From contig JAITYX010000025.1 of the NCBI GenBank assembly GCA_021018815.1, positions 2,576,501 to 2,640,500 on the forward strand: a DNA stretch of 64,000 nt, in the 5' to 3' direction. Origin of the DNA: Talinum fruticosum. Its lineage: Eukaryota > Streptophyta > Magnoliopsida > Caryophyllales > Talinaceae. The translations under genes were made by a program, and so were the position numbers. Below, piece after piece: positions 45,563-55,468 of the stretch (within the stretch, counting starts at the first letter, position 1; the number at the start of each line of letters is the position of its first letter). The notes under the pieces were generated by a model. It did no database searches. It was not told the origin of the DNA and saw nothing but the letters and a program-made list of their open reading frames with translations.

Positions 45563-46449
45563 CGGAAGCCATTCTGTTTTGGCTTGAATTAATTCAACTT
45601 GTGTGGTGCTTGAATACTCTTGCTGTCCTTGTGATTGAAAAAGTCATGAGAGCCTTTATTTGTTGGGTGATCAAGGTTCATTTAACCTTGGAAGAAATTG
45701 AGGCCAAGATCACATACCAACCGGTTTTGAGCCTAACCCAACATTATTCCACCGCAACTCCACAAGCCAAATCTGCCCATATTCCTCCAAACAAAAATTC
45801 TTTTGACCTCCCTCCACAAAGAACCGCACAACACCAAAGACCAACAGCCTTCTTGCCCAACCAAGCTGTATGCATCAAGAGTCCCACAAGCGTTCATGGA
45901 GCCCAAAAACAAATTGAAGAATTGATGGAAAAAGGTTTAGGAAGTCCATGGAAGGTGCTTAGTCTTTTTGAGCAAAATGACTTCCTCCTTATAGACAATC
46001 GGTTTTGTATACCCCATTGTGAAGCACAAGAGTTGTCTATCCGAAGAGAGCACAATAAAGCTCGGGTTGCACTTTTGATACAACCATGAGTATGTCAAAA
46101 GAGCATGTTCAATGGCCAACAATGACGAGACAAACACTAGACATCTTGGAGAAACATGCGGAACCAACACTTTTGGTACCGAGGGAAGTTGAATTTCTTC
46201 CTAAGAATACTTGGCCTTGTGTACCTCATTATGGAGCTTTAATTGGCCCATTCTGTCCATACATTACCACGAGCATGTTTGAGCATCACTTCTGTTCGAA
46301 TAGTCTCAAGGACTTGGCGGGTTATCAAAGCACAAAGGAGCATTCTATTTTCCCATTCACCATGAGCCTTCACATGCCCAAAAATTTTCCAAACTTGGAA
46401 AATAATATTCCCAGGAATTTGAGAACAAATTCTTCTCTACAAGGGAGAG
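45408..46449 (+). pseudogene. NA1 module 3 (pol deletion derivative)
   Basis: Open 45601-46089 and 46086-46472 in different frames. Landmarks: LTLEEIEAKITYQP; FLPNQAVCIKSP...AQKQIEELMEKGL, resembling the protease-RT linker LPNKPAYKMNPKD...[31 protein letters not shown] then LSIRREHNKA, resembling integrase QDGYLFKGTRPCIPHCGTRY / VIREVHNGA; a second unit LVPREVEFLPKNTWPCVPHY; end NFPNLENNIPRNLRTNSSLQ. So the linker is fused to two integrase N-terminal units with RT, RNase H and integrase core missing. Confidence 0.7.
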
Positions 46450-47711
46450 TGATAGAAAGTGGACTACCCTAGATTTTGAATCAAAGAATAATTACTTCAA
46501 AGGGTCAAGCATACCCGGAATCAACCAAAGTTGCTTGAATTTGCTTTACTCATTTTTTATCCCGAGGGATGAAAAGCCAAAGTGTGATATTTTATGACAT
46601 TATGGCTATAAATAAAAGCTCATCCAAAGAGCCAAGAAAGATCGCTAAGAAGAAACCAGCTAGCAACCTAAAATCCTCCACGTCAAAGCATGTTGAGTTT
46701 AGCCATGACAAACCGGGAGAGTCAAGTCTTTTGTACATAGATAACTTGGTGCAAATTCTGGTCGGTCCAAAGAGTTCGAAGAGCATGAGTCAAATGTCCA
46801 AGGATGAACATCAAAGGAGCCTAAAGAAGAGCATTCTAGAAGGCACTCACCATGGTGGAAGTTGGTTTGTTAGAAGCTTGCCAAAGGGGAAAACAAGCCA
46901 TGACCACATGTTCCCAATTTTGCAAATACTTGGCTAGAATTCACTCTAGCTTAACTTGGAGGAGGGGAAAGAATCTTGGTAGTTTTTATTATCATTTTAC
47001 TTTAATTTTCAGCTTTGTTTTAGCTTTGTAAAATGCCATTATGAGGCATTATAAATTCGGCAAGCATAGCTCATGTAATTACAACTTTGATGAATTTATA
47101 AACTTGAGTTTTAAACTCTTTACGAGATGGATTTCTCGACCTCTTGAATCCTCATTGCTGTATCCGAGCCTTGGCAAGCTTGGTGATGTTTTTGAGTACT
47201 TCCAATCCCCGGTGGTGTTTCGTATCCGGCCATATTGAAAGGTGCCCCTCGGTTCTCACTCGGTGGTGTTTACGTATCCGACCAAGAGCCTTGGTCTTAT
47301 CCAGCTATTTCCCATATCCATATCTCCAAAACCACTTATCACCTTTGGCCCAAATTTGACCCGCCTCATCCTACATGCGTTGAGTCCATTCCTCCCAAAT
47401 CTCAGCTCAATCCAAGAAGTATTCCATCCCCAAGCACCAAAAACAAACAAAGAACCTCATTCGGACAGCAGCCCAGCGTGACCTTCTGTTTTCCTTTGGT
47501 TCAAGGTGATACCGACCTTGGATGCTTCCCATATTTTTACCAGCCCTTAATAACATCCCAAATAACCTTTTCTCCAAATTTCAGCCATAAACTCATTCAT
47601 TTACCCCTCCTTTCACCCTTTTCCCGTAACCGCACTCGCAGGTCCTATTCAGTCGGCTTGCTTTTCTTGCGGTTTTGTTTCTTCTTTTGCTTCCGCTCCC
47701 ACTATACATCA
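46450..47711 (+). repeat. NA1 3' LTR
   Basis: 1262 bp, TGATAGAAAGTGG to CCCACTATACATCA. TATA-like TATAAAT at 47050-47056. Differs from the 5' LTR by scattered substitutions and single-base indels. Confidence 0.92.
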
Positions 47712-47716
47712 AAGAT

Positions 47717-48582
47717 CTTGGTGAGTTATTTCATGATTGTCAAAAATCCCTCAAGGGAGAGTTCCTAGTCCAAGATGGCTATCTTTTCAAGGGCACTCGG
47801 CCTTGCATACCACATTGTGGCACTAGATACTTGGTAATCCGAGAAGTACACAATGGAGCTTTGGCTGGCCACTTTGGTGTAAACAAATTGGTGAGTATGC
47901 TAAGGGATCGCTACTTTAGGCCGAACATGGAAAGAGATGTGCAAGACATCTTGAAGAGGTGTGTGGTTTGTCAAGATACAAAGAGTCATTCTCTTTCTCA
48001 AGGGCTCTATATGCCTCTTCCAACACCAAATCAACCATGGGAGGACGTGAGCATGGATTTTATTTTGGGCTTGTCGAGAACACAAAGGAACAAAGACTCC
48101 ATCCTAGTGGTCGTGCACCGTTTCTCTAAAGTTGCTTACTTTGTTCCGTGCAATAAAACCAATGATGCAACTCATGTGGCTGATTTATACTTCAAAGAGA
48201 TTGTGAGACTCCATGGCATACCAAAGTTTATTGTTTCTAACCGAGACAGCAAGTTTCTAAGCCATTTCCGGATTACTCTTTGGAGGAAATTGGGGACCAA
48301 GCTGAAGTTTACCACCACTTGTCATCCACAAATGGATGGACAAAGGGAGGTTACAAATGGGACGCTAGCAATGCTATTAAGAGCCTTGATCAAAACCAAT
48401 GCCAAGGCTTGGGACCGACTCCTAGCTCATGCTAAATTTGCTTATAATGGTGCTCCAAGTAAGGCTACGGGTGTTAGTCCCTTCAAGGTCTGTCTATGGG
48501 GTTGAACCTCTAACCCCACTAGATTAGACACCGAGGGGTTTGGAAGGAAACCCCAACTTAGAGGCTACCAAGAGAGTTCAAG
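47717..48582 (+). pseudogene. GyB1 integrase
   Basis: Open frame to 48505: GEFLVQDGYLFKGTRPCIPH, then EVHNGALAGHFGVNK and KRCVVCQDTKSH (HHCC zinc site complete), [20 protein letters not shown] (first Asp), [40 protein letters not shown] where the second catalytic Asp (S-D-R-D) reads Asn, and CHPQMDGQREVTNGTLAMLL with the Glu. It is open across the whole core, yet the D-to-N change should abolish strand transfer. It is cut at 48583 by NA5. Confidence 0.9.
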
Positions 48583-48592
48583 TGATGTGTAG

Positions 48593-49638
48593 TGATGGGG
48601 AGGACGCCACAAACCCAACCCCAACTAATACCGAGAGCCAGCCGGAACAAATTGATAATTCCGAGTCCTCGGAATTTACTACTGAGCCTTCGAAACCATT
48701 GCTTGGGTCATCGTTGATAACACAGGCATCAAGGGAGTTTTGGCCACGCTTAGAAATACTTGTCCGGCTCCTCACACAAGAGTAAGGGAGTCGGACAAGT
48801 CGAAGTATTCGGAGCAAAATAAGCCAAGAAATCTTTTTCGAGTCCTCGGTTTCGAGCTCGAAGTCAAACGACCTTTTCTAAGTCCTCGGTTTCGAGCTTA
48901 GATCAGATTGTAATCTACTTGATCATCATCTAGACGTCTTCAGCAGAGCCGAAAGGGAAAGTTAAGAATCAGAAAGCAAAAGAATTTGGTGACAACGATT
49001 GTAGTCTGTCACTGGACTCGAACCGTACTACTTTGTACTACTGATTCTGTGGTCCCCCTCCTTTCTCGCTTGTTCTTTTCTGCTGTATTTATTTACCTTT
49101 TGTCCTTGTTTTTGTCCTTTTATTTTGCTTGAATACATCACAACCATTGATTGTAAAGGGGATTTATAACCCTTAGATTAGAGTGATGTAACCTGGCTAA
49201 GAGGCCTATAAATATACATGGGCTCTCTCTTTGTAGAGGATGATGATTTTGATATTGGCTATATGCTAAGTAAAGTTGAGCTCGTGCTCCTTTCAACCCC
49301 AAAATTCTCTTTTGCTTGTCTAATTAGTGGTATAATTAGGTCGTGTTCTGAAGAGTCCGATTATACTTAGTGTGGTGATAGCTGTATCACTAAGTGTGAT
49401 TAGTGCCCTAGTTTTATCCTTGGTGGTGATATCTATATCCTTGGATAGCTCTAGTTTATCTTGTTCTTGTCCTATCGGTGCTTGGTTACCTTGCTAATCA
49501 TCTCCTCACAAGTGATTAGCTTAGTCCTTGTTGTTTGTTGTTCCAATGGTCATTTCTAAGTCCATTCTTAGTCTCTCAAAATTGCATTTGGCGCACTCTA
49601 TTTATAGGATCGGTGTAGCCTTGCGTTTTGGCACACCA
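48593..49638 (+). mobile_element. S6: solo type C LTR
   Basis: 1046 bp, TGATGGGGAGGACGCC to GCGTTTTGGCACACCA. TGTAG is duplicated at 48588-48592 and 49639-49643. TATA box TATAAATA at 49207-49214; stem CTTAGTG/CACTAAG at 49366-49394. It sits only 10 bp inside the end of the NA5 LTR. Confidence 0.93.
49366..49394 (+). other. Stem-loop in LTR leader (S6)
   Basis: CTTAGTG 49366-49372 pairs with CACTAAG 49388-49394; loop TGGTGATAGCTGTAT. The loop differs from 11501-11515 at two bases while both arms are unchanged. Confidence 0.7.
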
Positions 49639-50874
49639 TGTAGTGAGGGCGGAAGCAAGAAAAGAAGGAAAACCGCAAGAAAGACTACCCGGCCGGAATG
49701 TGACCTGCAGGCGCAATCTTAGGAGAATGGGTGAAAGGAGGGACAAACGATGGAGTTTGGAGCTGAAAATTGGTAGGGAGCTTCTCAACCGATTGAAGAA
49801 GCTCTGGTAGTTTTTGGGATTTTTGATCGCCGGGAACACCTTGATCAAAGGGCTGAAAGTTAGGGTTCTGGGCTGACTGTCCGGGGTGATATCCTTTGTT
49901 TGTATCAGAGGTAGGGGTCGGGATACTGCTTGGATGGAGGCGATTTTGGGGGAATGAAGTGGACTCACTGGGCTGGAGGTGGACAAAGTTTGGAGTGAAA
50001 TGGATGAGCGGTTTGTGAGATATGGAAATGGAAAGTGAAGGTATAAAGCCGAGGCTATCTCTAGGATACACCACCTAGAAATGACCAAGGGGCACCTCTC
50101 GCCTTGCCGGATACAGAAACACCACCGGTAGGTTTTGAGGCCTCAATGAACACCACCAAGTAGCCAACTTGGATACAGCAATTGAGATTCAAAGGGAAGA
50201 GCAATCCAGCTCAAGTTTGTCATTCATATAATAATCAAGGTTTATTTTTACATGATGTGTGCAAGCTGAATTTATAGTGCCTTAAAATGGCACCTTACAA
50301 AGCTGAAAAATAAAACAAAAATTGCAAAGATTCTTTCCTCTCCTCCAAGTTAAGCTAGGATGAATTCTAGCCAAGCATTTGTGAGATTAGGAACATGTGG
50401 CCACAACTACTTTTCCCCTTTGGCAAGCTTCTTCCTCTAACAACCATCTTCTTTCCACTATGGTTAGTGCTTCTAGAATGCTCCTCATTAGGCTTCGTTG
50501 GATGATCCTTTAAGCGCTTAACATAAGCCTTTCGGACCCTTGGACCGACCCTTAATTATTTATGTTCAATGGACATAGATTAGTAGCACTTGTAGCACTT
50601 CATGGCCGGGCTCATCTTGTTTTAACATGGAAGGATTTAGGCGGCTAACTTGTATGTTCTTTAATCATCCTTCTTGACTTCATAGGTAGATATTTATTTA
50701 TGAACATAGGACTTAAGAACATGATATCCTTTGGCTTCTCATCCTTCGGGTTCGACTTGCACCTTGCTAGTAATTATAGGAATTTCAAGTATTCCCGGTG
50801 AGTTCCCATGGAAGCTTGACTTCTTAACATGACCATCCTTCGGTTGATATCTTAGGACAGTCCACTTTCCATCA

Positions 50875-51585
50875 TCCTCCTCTTGTAAGACAGAATTTGT
50901 CCTCAAATTCTTAAGAACATCATTTTCCAAATGTGGAAAAAGTTTTGTCAAGTTGAAGCTTACGGTGGGATGGAGGATGGAATGCTCGTTTGCTGCCAGC
51001 TCCTTAAAAATGTTTTGAACATTTTCCTTCATATTCGGCCGCTTTGGTGCTCTTCTAGCATGTTCACGGAGTTGTAGAGAAGAACTCGGCCAACAAAAAC
51101 TCCATAGTGAGGTACACAAAACCGAGCATCCTTTGGAAGAAAAACAACTTCCTTTGGTACCAAAAAGATTGGTTCTACACACTCCTTCAAATCCTCTAGG
51201 GCTCCCATGTTCAACCTTAAGGGATGCAAGATCATGTAATCATGTTTGAATAATATTCCTTTGCAAGATAATTCTTGCACACCATGATGAGAGCTCCACG
51301 ACCGAGTGCCATTGAGAAGGAAATCATCCTTCCTTGGCACCAAAAAGTTTGGTTCTACCCATGGATTTTCTTGCTTCTCTCTTCGGCCTCTTGTCCATGA
51401 TTCAACAACACCCATGGGTTTCAAGTCACAACCCGTTCGGATAGAGAATGTAGCATTCGGGATAGGCATTTTTGGAGCCGTGGGTTTCCTTGTGGAGGTA
51501 AGCTAGGAGGGTTTTTGCTTGGAAGGACAAGGACAAATTTGGTTTGTAGAGTTGTGGCGAGGGGATGGAAATTTTGTGGAGGTAA
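50875..51585 (-). pseudogene. NA5 module 3
   Basis: Minus strand: PWVEPNFLVPRKDDFLLNGT with SWSSHHGVQELSCKG (unit 1), ECVEPIFLVPKEVVFLPKDA with FCVPHYGVFVGRVLLY and a NMLEEH end (unit 2), then PNMKENVQNIFKELAANEH, which mirrors integrase PNMEKDVQNVLKRCVVC but has lost both Cys. It ends HLENDVLKNLRTNSVLQEED at the purine tract. Confidence 0.68.
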
Positions 51586-53482
51586 GCTAGTGGTGCTATC
51601 TGTATCTAGTCTGATGTATAGTGGGAGCGGAAGCAAAAGTTGAAGCAAAACCGCAAACAAGCAAGCTGGCCAGAATAGGACCTGCAGGTGCGGTTCTGGG
51701 GAAAAGGGTGAAAGGAGGGGCAAATGAAGGGGTTTTTGGACGAAATTTGGTGGAGTGTTAGTTAACTGGTTGGGGAAGGTTGTGGTAAAATTTGGGCAGC
51801 ATCCAAGGTCGGGATCACCTTGAACCAAAGGCAAACAGAAGGTCACGCTGGGCGGCTGTCCAGAATGAGGTTCTTTGTTTGTTTTTGGTGCTGAGGATGG
51901 AATACTTCTTGGATTGAGCTGAGATTCGGTGGGAATGGTCTCAACTCGTGTCTGATGATGTGGGTGAAATTTGGGAAGGATATGATTTTTGGATTGGGAG
52001 ATATGGGGGTGGAAAGTCGCTGGATAAATCCTGGGTTCTGGCCTGGATACAGAAACACCACCAAGCTGAACCGAGGGGCACCTTGCAATCTGGCCGGATA
52101 CAGAAACACCACCGGGGATTGTAAGGACTCAAAGGACACCACCAAGCTTGCCAAGGCTCGGATACAGAAATGAGAATTCAAAGGGTTGAGAAATCCATCT
52201 CAAAAGAGCAAAGCTCAAAGTTCATATATTCATCAAGGTTGTTCTTACAAGAGCTATGCTAGCTGAATATATAATGCCTCACATTGGCATTTTACAAAGC
52301 TGAAACTTAGCTAAAAATTAAAGCAAAATCAAAACAAAAACTACAAGATTCTTTCCCCTCCTCCAAGTTAAGCTAGGAGGAATTCTAGCCAAGCATTGCA
52401 AAATTGGGAACATGTGACCACGGTTATCTTTCCCTTTGCCAAGCTTCTTCCACTAACAAACCATCTTTGATGATGCTTCAAGATGCTTCTAGATTTTCCA
52501 TTCCTTTCCTTTGATGCATCATTTTATTTATGTGCATTTGACCTTAGAGGATAACACTTCGTGTCCGGCCAAATATTAGGGAAGATGAACACTTAGGCAT
52601 GAACCATTTGGACATTAAAAATAACCGGCCATAATGTGCCTTAAGAATGCCCGGTTTTGAACTTGGACCTTTTCCTTTATTATCTTCGATCAAAAAGACA
52701 TTGCACATAATTTGACAATATTATAGACATGTCCAAGAATATCCTTGTGAAATTTGGAGGCCAAAAACTCATCCCAAGTTGATCGATCACTCGTTTGAAT
52801 TTGGCCTTCATGTGCCATTCTAGAATTGTAATTTATAGTTTTCTAAGTCAACTTCAAATGCCCATAACTTTTAATGCACAGCTCCGTTTTAGCTCTTCTT
52901 GGTATGGACAGAAAGCTTAGGATGTTAGCTTTCCAACCCTGTATCATGCGTTGTCATTAGAGCTCTGGATCAGTAGATATGATCAAAACAAAGTGCAGGT
53001 GTCATCCTGGATGAGCAATCTGCCAGTTTCAACAAAAACCTTCCTCATTTATTATTTCCGCCAAATACTAAGATGTCCATTATTGGACTAGTTAGAGGAC
53101 ATCTTCAGGTGCTGCCATGCAAAGTTTGAGGTCCAAATGCCAAGACATGAGTGAATAATTAGCTAAAACATTTAGCCTTAGAAACACCGGGCTAGGCTGA
53201 AATATTCTATCACTTGCAATGAGGCTCAAAACGGGTCTTCCTCAACTCATTCTTGTCTAGGATGGATCTGAGTTTGTAGCATGTGATCATTGATGGGCTC
53301 ATATCCATCATAGTCTTAGCCTTTCGGTGCCCCAAGATTCTTAAGGCGGTGTGTCTCGTATCCTTAAGAGACTTGGTCTTATCATTACTAGTTCATTTGT
53401 TTAGCACTCATCAACCACCCCTTGCCCTATTGTTCACAACAACCCTTCTCCCTCTCTCGGTTTCTTGCTTGGCTATACATCA
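51586..53482 (+). repeat. GyB1 3' LTR remnant, interrupted by S7
   Basis: 51586-51611 plus 53316-53482. Matches the last 225 bp of the 5' LTR (GCTAGTGGTGCTATC... and CCAAGATTCTTAAGG... to CTTGGCTATACATCA). Its 5' part was lost with the end of pol. Confidence 0.85.
51612..53310 (-). mobile_element. S7: solo type A LTR, long variant
   Basis: 1699 bp, TGATGTATAGTGGGAGCGG to CTCATATCCATCA. TAGTC is duplicated at 51607-51611 and 53311-53315. About 400 bp longer than the typical type A LTR; the extra part (about 52700-53060) matches 62260-62600 in NA6. Confidence 0.92.
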
Positions 53483-54504
53483 CATGCTCAAATAATTTCT
53501 CTAATACTTTTATTACGTGTACTGATCGCATATTTAAACGCAAAGAGAATTATAGTGTTAATTCCTTATTCTAAGTCAGCTTTATCTCCTTGAGAATTAT
53601 TTGTCCGGATCTAGTTGTTAAACTTTGATGTTCTATTTTTTTAACTTGATCATCTCTAGGATTGACTCTAATGGACTTTGAGTATATTAAATATTATTAG
53701 ACTTAGAAAATTCAACTTCTCTAGGCCTAAGATAATTAAGCACTTGAATATCATAATTTAATTATTATCTATGCCTAATCTTGGACTAAAGTATTTTATA
53801 CTTTGAGAACCAACGTGGTTTACTTTTGTAGGTTATTCAAACGAGGCTAACTCATTTTTGAAATACAAAAGTAGCTGACTTTTAGTCGTCAATCACCAGC
53901 TGACAAGCTTTATCTACTTCGAACATGGCTCAAACATCGTGTCAAGGTTGTTTGTTTCCAAAACTTGAAATGTCCAACTAAAGGCTTAGCGGTTGTTTCC
54001 ACCACAACTTTCAATCACCACCAAGTGATTGGACCACTTTTAGAGGCAAGAGCCATTGCACAACGTTCACATCCCAACGGATCTTTTCTAAGTGACTCGG
54101 AAGAGTCGCTACAATGGCCAGATGAAAGATTAACTCAGCTTAATTGTCCCCGATTGTAAAGGTTACCTCAGTAAGGAATTAGTAGATCGGGTAAGAGAAC
54201 TTCGAGTCTAGGAAAACATTGTAAGAAATTGTTTAAGGGAGTAATTCGGTAGAGTCAATCCTTTATATTTTGAGGATTCAAAATAGTGGATTTGACTCGA
54301 TGCTTCGATTAGCACTGACCGTGGTTTTCTACCCCGGGAGAGTTTCTACATATTTATGAGTGTTTGCATTTCGAGTCCAATCTAGACTTAAAATTAGCTT
54401 TTTATTATTTTTCAAGCAAAAAGTGTCTAAGTTCTTTTAAATTTCCTTATCACCCTATTCACCCCCTTCTAGGGTGACTTAGACTCTCTAAGAATAAACC
54501 TTCA
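53483..54504 (+). repeat. Cop1 5' LTR, right piece
   Basis: Continues from 36006 after the CATGC duplication. Shares with copy 1 the block around 53770-53880 and the end tract CTATTCACCCCCTTCTAGGG to CCTTCA at 54504. Confidence 0.82.
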
Positions 54505-54518
54505 ATTAGTATCGAGCC
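54505..54518 (+). other. Cop1 primer-binding site, degenerate
   Basis: ATTAGTATCGAGCC, a mutated form of ATTGGTATCAGAGCC (initiator tRNA-Met complement), directly after the LTR end. Confidence 0.75.
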
Positions 54519-54563
54519 TAACCTTTCAAGAAGGATCTAATAATCCAAAGGTCTAAAGATCAT

Positions 54564-55468
54564 ATGGCTCGGAACAATGGAGAGTTTGATGAAGGAAGGT
54601 CATCCACCAAACCACCAAAGTTCAAAGGGTCAAACTTCGTGCATTGGAAGAAACTAATGGAGTGCTTTCTGTTGGACAACAATGAAGATGTCTAGAACAT
54701 CATCCAAGAAGGCAACCACATCCCAATAAAGATGGAAGGAACAAGATCTGTACCTAAAGAAAAATTTGAGTACACCAGTGAAGAAACAAAGAAGTTTAGA
54801 AAGAACTTCAAAGCAATAAATATACATATGTGTGCTATAAGCTCGGAAGAGTACAATAGAGTGTCAACTCAGTAACACGGCCAAAGATGTTTGAGACACT
54901 CTTGTTAACACATATGAAGGAACAAGTCAACTGAAATAGACGAAGATAAGCCAATATCTTCACAAATATGAGTTGTTTAAGATGGAGCCGAGAGGAAAAC
55001 ATCACTCGGATGTATATTCGCTTCATTGAGATTACAAACAATCTCAAATCTCTAGGTAGAAAAATCTCTCACGAAGAGATGTGCGAAAGATTCTTAGAAG
55101 TCTACCAAAGAAGAGATGGGGTCCCATGGTGACAGCCATTGAGGAAGCTCGAACCTCTCTCAACTAAAGCCGCTTACGCATGAGATTCATCGGAAGAAGA
55201 GGATGCTGAGGTCAGCACCAAAAAGAACATTGCGTTGAAGGCCTCGGACTCGAAGAGCGATGGCACTCATTACCTAAAGCTTCGAAAGAATGATGAAGCA
55301 TAAGAAGTGGGAAAAAAGGCTAGAGGAAGAGTTCCACAAGAAAGATAAGGACAGAAAAGGTAAATATTCTTCTCCTTCAAAGTTATCTTTAACAAAGAAC
55401 TTTGGTTGTTTTTAATATGGCAGCAAAGATCACATAGTCAAAGCTTGTCCAAAGAGAAAGAAGGACAG
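54564..55468 (+). pseudogene. Cop1 gag, N-terminal and zinc-knuckle part
   Basis: MARNNGEFDEGRSSTKPPKF, KGSNFVHWKKLMECFLLDNN, a stop, then SVPKEKFEYTSEETKKFRKN and INIHMCAISSEEYNRVSTQ, followed by a frameshifted middle. Near 55395-55460 a CCHC-like box reads CF*YGSKDHIVKACPKRKK with a stop at the third position. It is cut by S8 right after KRKK. Typical of copia gag in order and spacing. Confidence 0.88.

Larger units (their letters stand above)
42725..47711 (+). mobile_element. NA1: complete non-autonomous gag-bearing element
   Basis: 4987 bp. 5' LTR 42725-43984, primer-binding site TGGTATCAGAGC at 43989-44000, interior 43985-46449, purine tract ACAAGGGAGAG at 46439-46449, 3' LTR 46450-47711. 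AAGAT duplicated at 42720-42724 and 47712-47716. The LTRs are nearly identical by eye, the closest pair in the window, so NA1 is probably among the youngest insertions. It has gag but no RT, RNase H or integrase core: the layout described as TR-GAG elements in plants, with an extra aORF and module 3. Confidence 0.93.
48583..51585 (-). mobile_element. NA5: truncated type A element, minus strand
   Basis: 3' LTR 48583-50874 (with S6 inside), purine tract complement TCCTCCTCTTGTAAG at 50875-50889, and a short interior to 51585. The remaining interior and its 5' LTR are gone: the sequence passes directly into the GyB1 3' LTR at 51586. The left target sequence TCAAG (48578-48582) therefore has no partner. 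Confidence 0.8.
36007..53482 (+). mobile_element. GyB1: Ty3/gypsy element with several nested insertions
   Basis: 5' LTR 36007-39489, primer-binding site TGGTATCGGAGC at 39494-39505, gag, protease, RT, RNase H (39610-42719), integrase (47717-48582), 3' LTR remnant (51586-51611 plus 53311-53482). CATGC at 36002-36006 and 53483-53487 proves both ends. Nested inside: S5 with the MULE, NA1, NA5 with S6, and S7. The end of pol and the start of the 3' LTR were deleted together with the upstream part of NA5 at the 51585/51586 junction. Confidence 0.9.

Noticed and set aside
36007..53482. Endogenous pararetrovirus (Caulimoviridae) as source of the RT
   Set aside because: LTRs, target duplications and an integrase after RNase H are present and no movement-protein motif is seen, which fits Ty3/gypsy.
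54505..54518. tRNA gene near the primer-binding site
   Set aside because: Only the 3'-end complement of a tRNA is present; no cloverleaf or A/B boxes.
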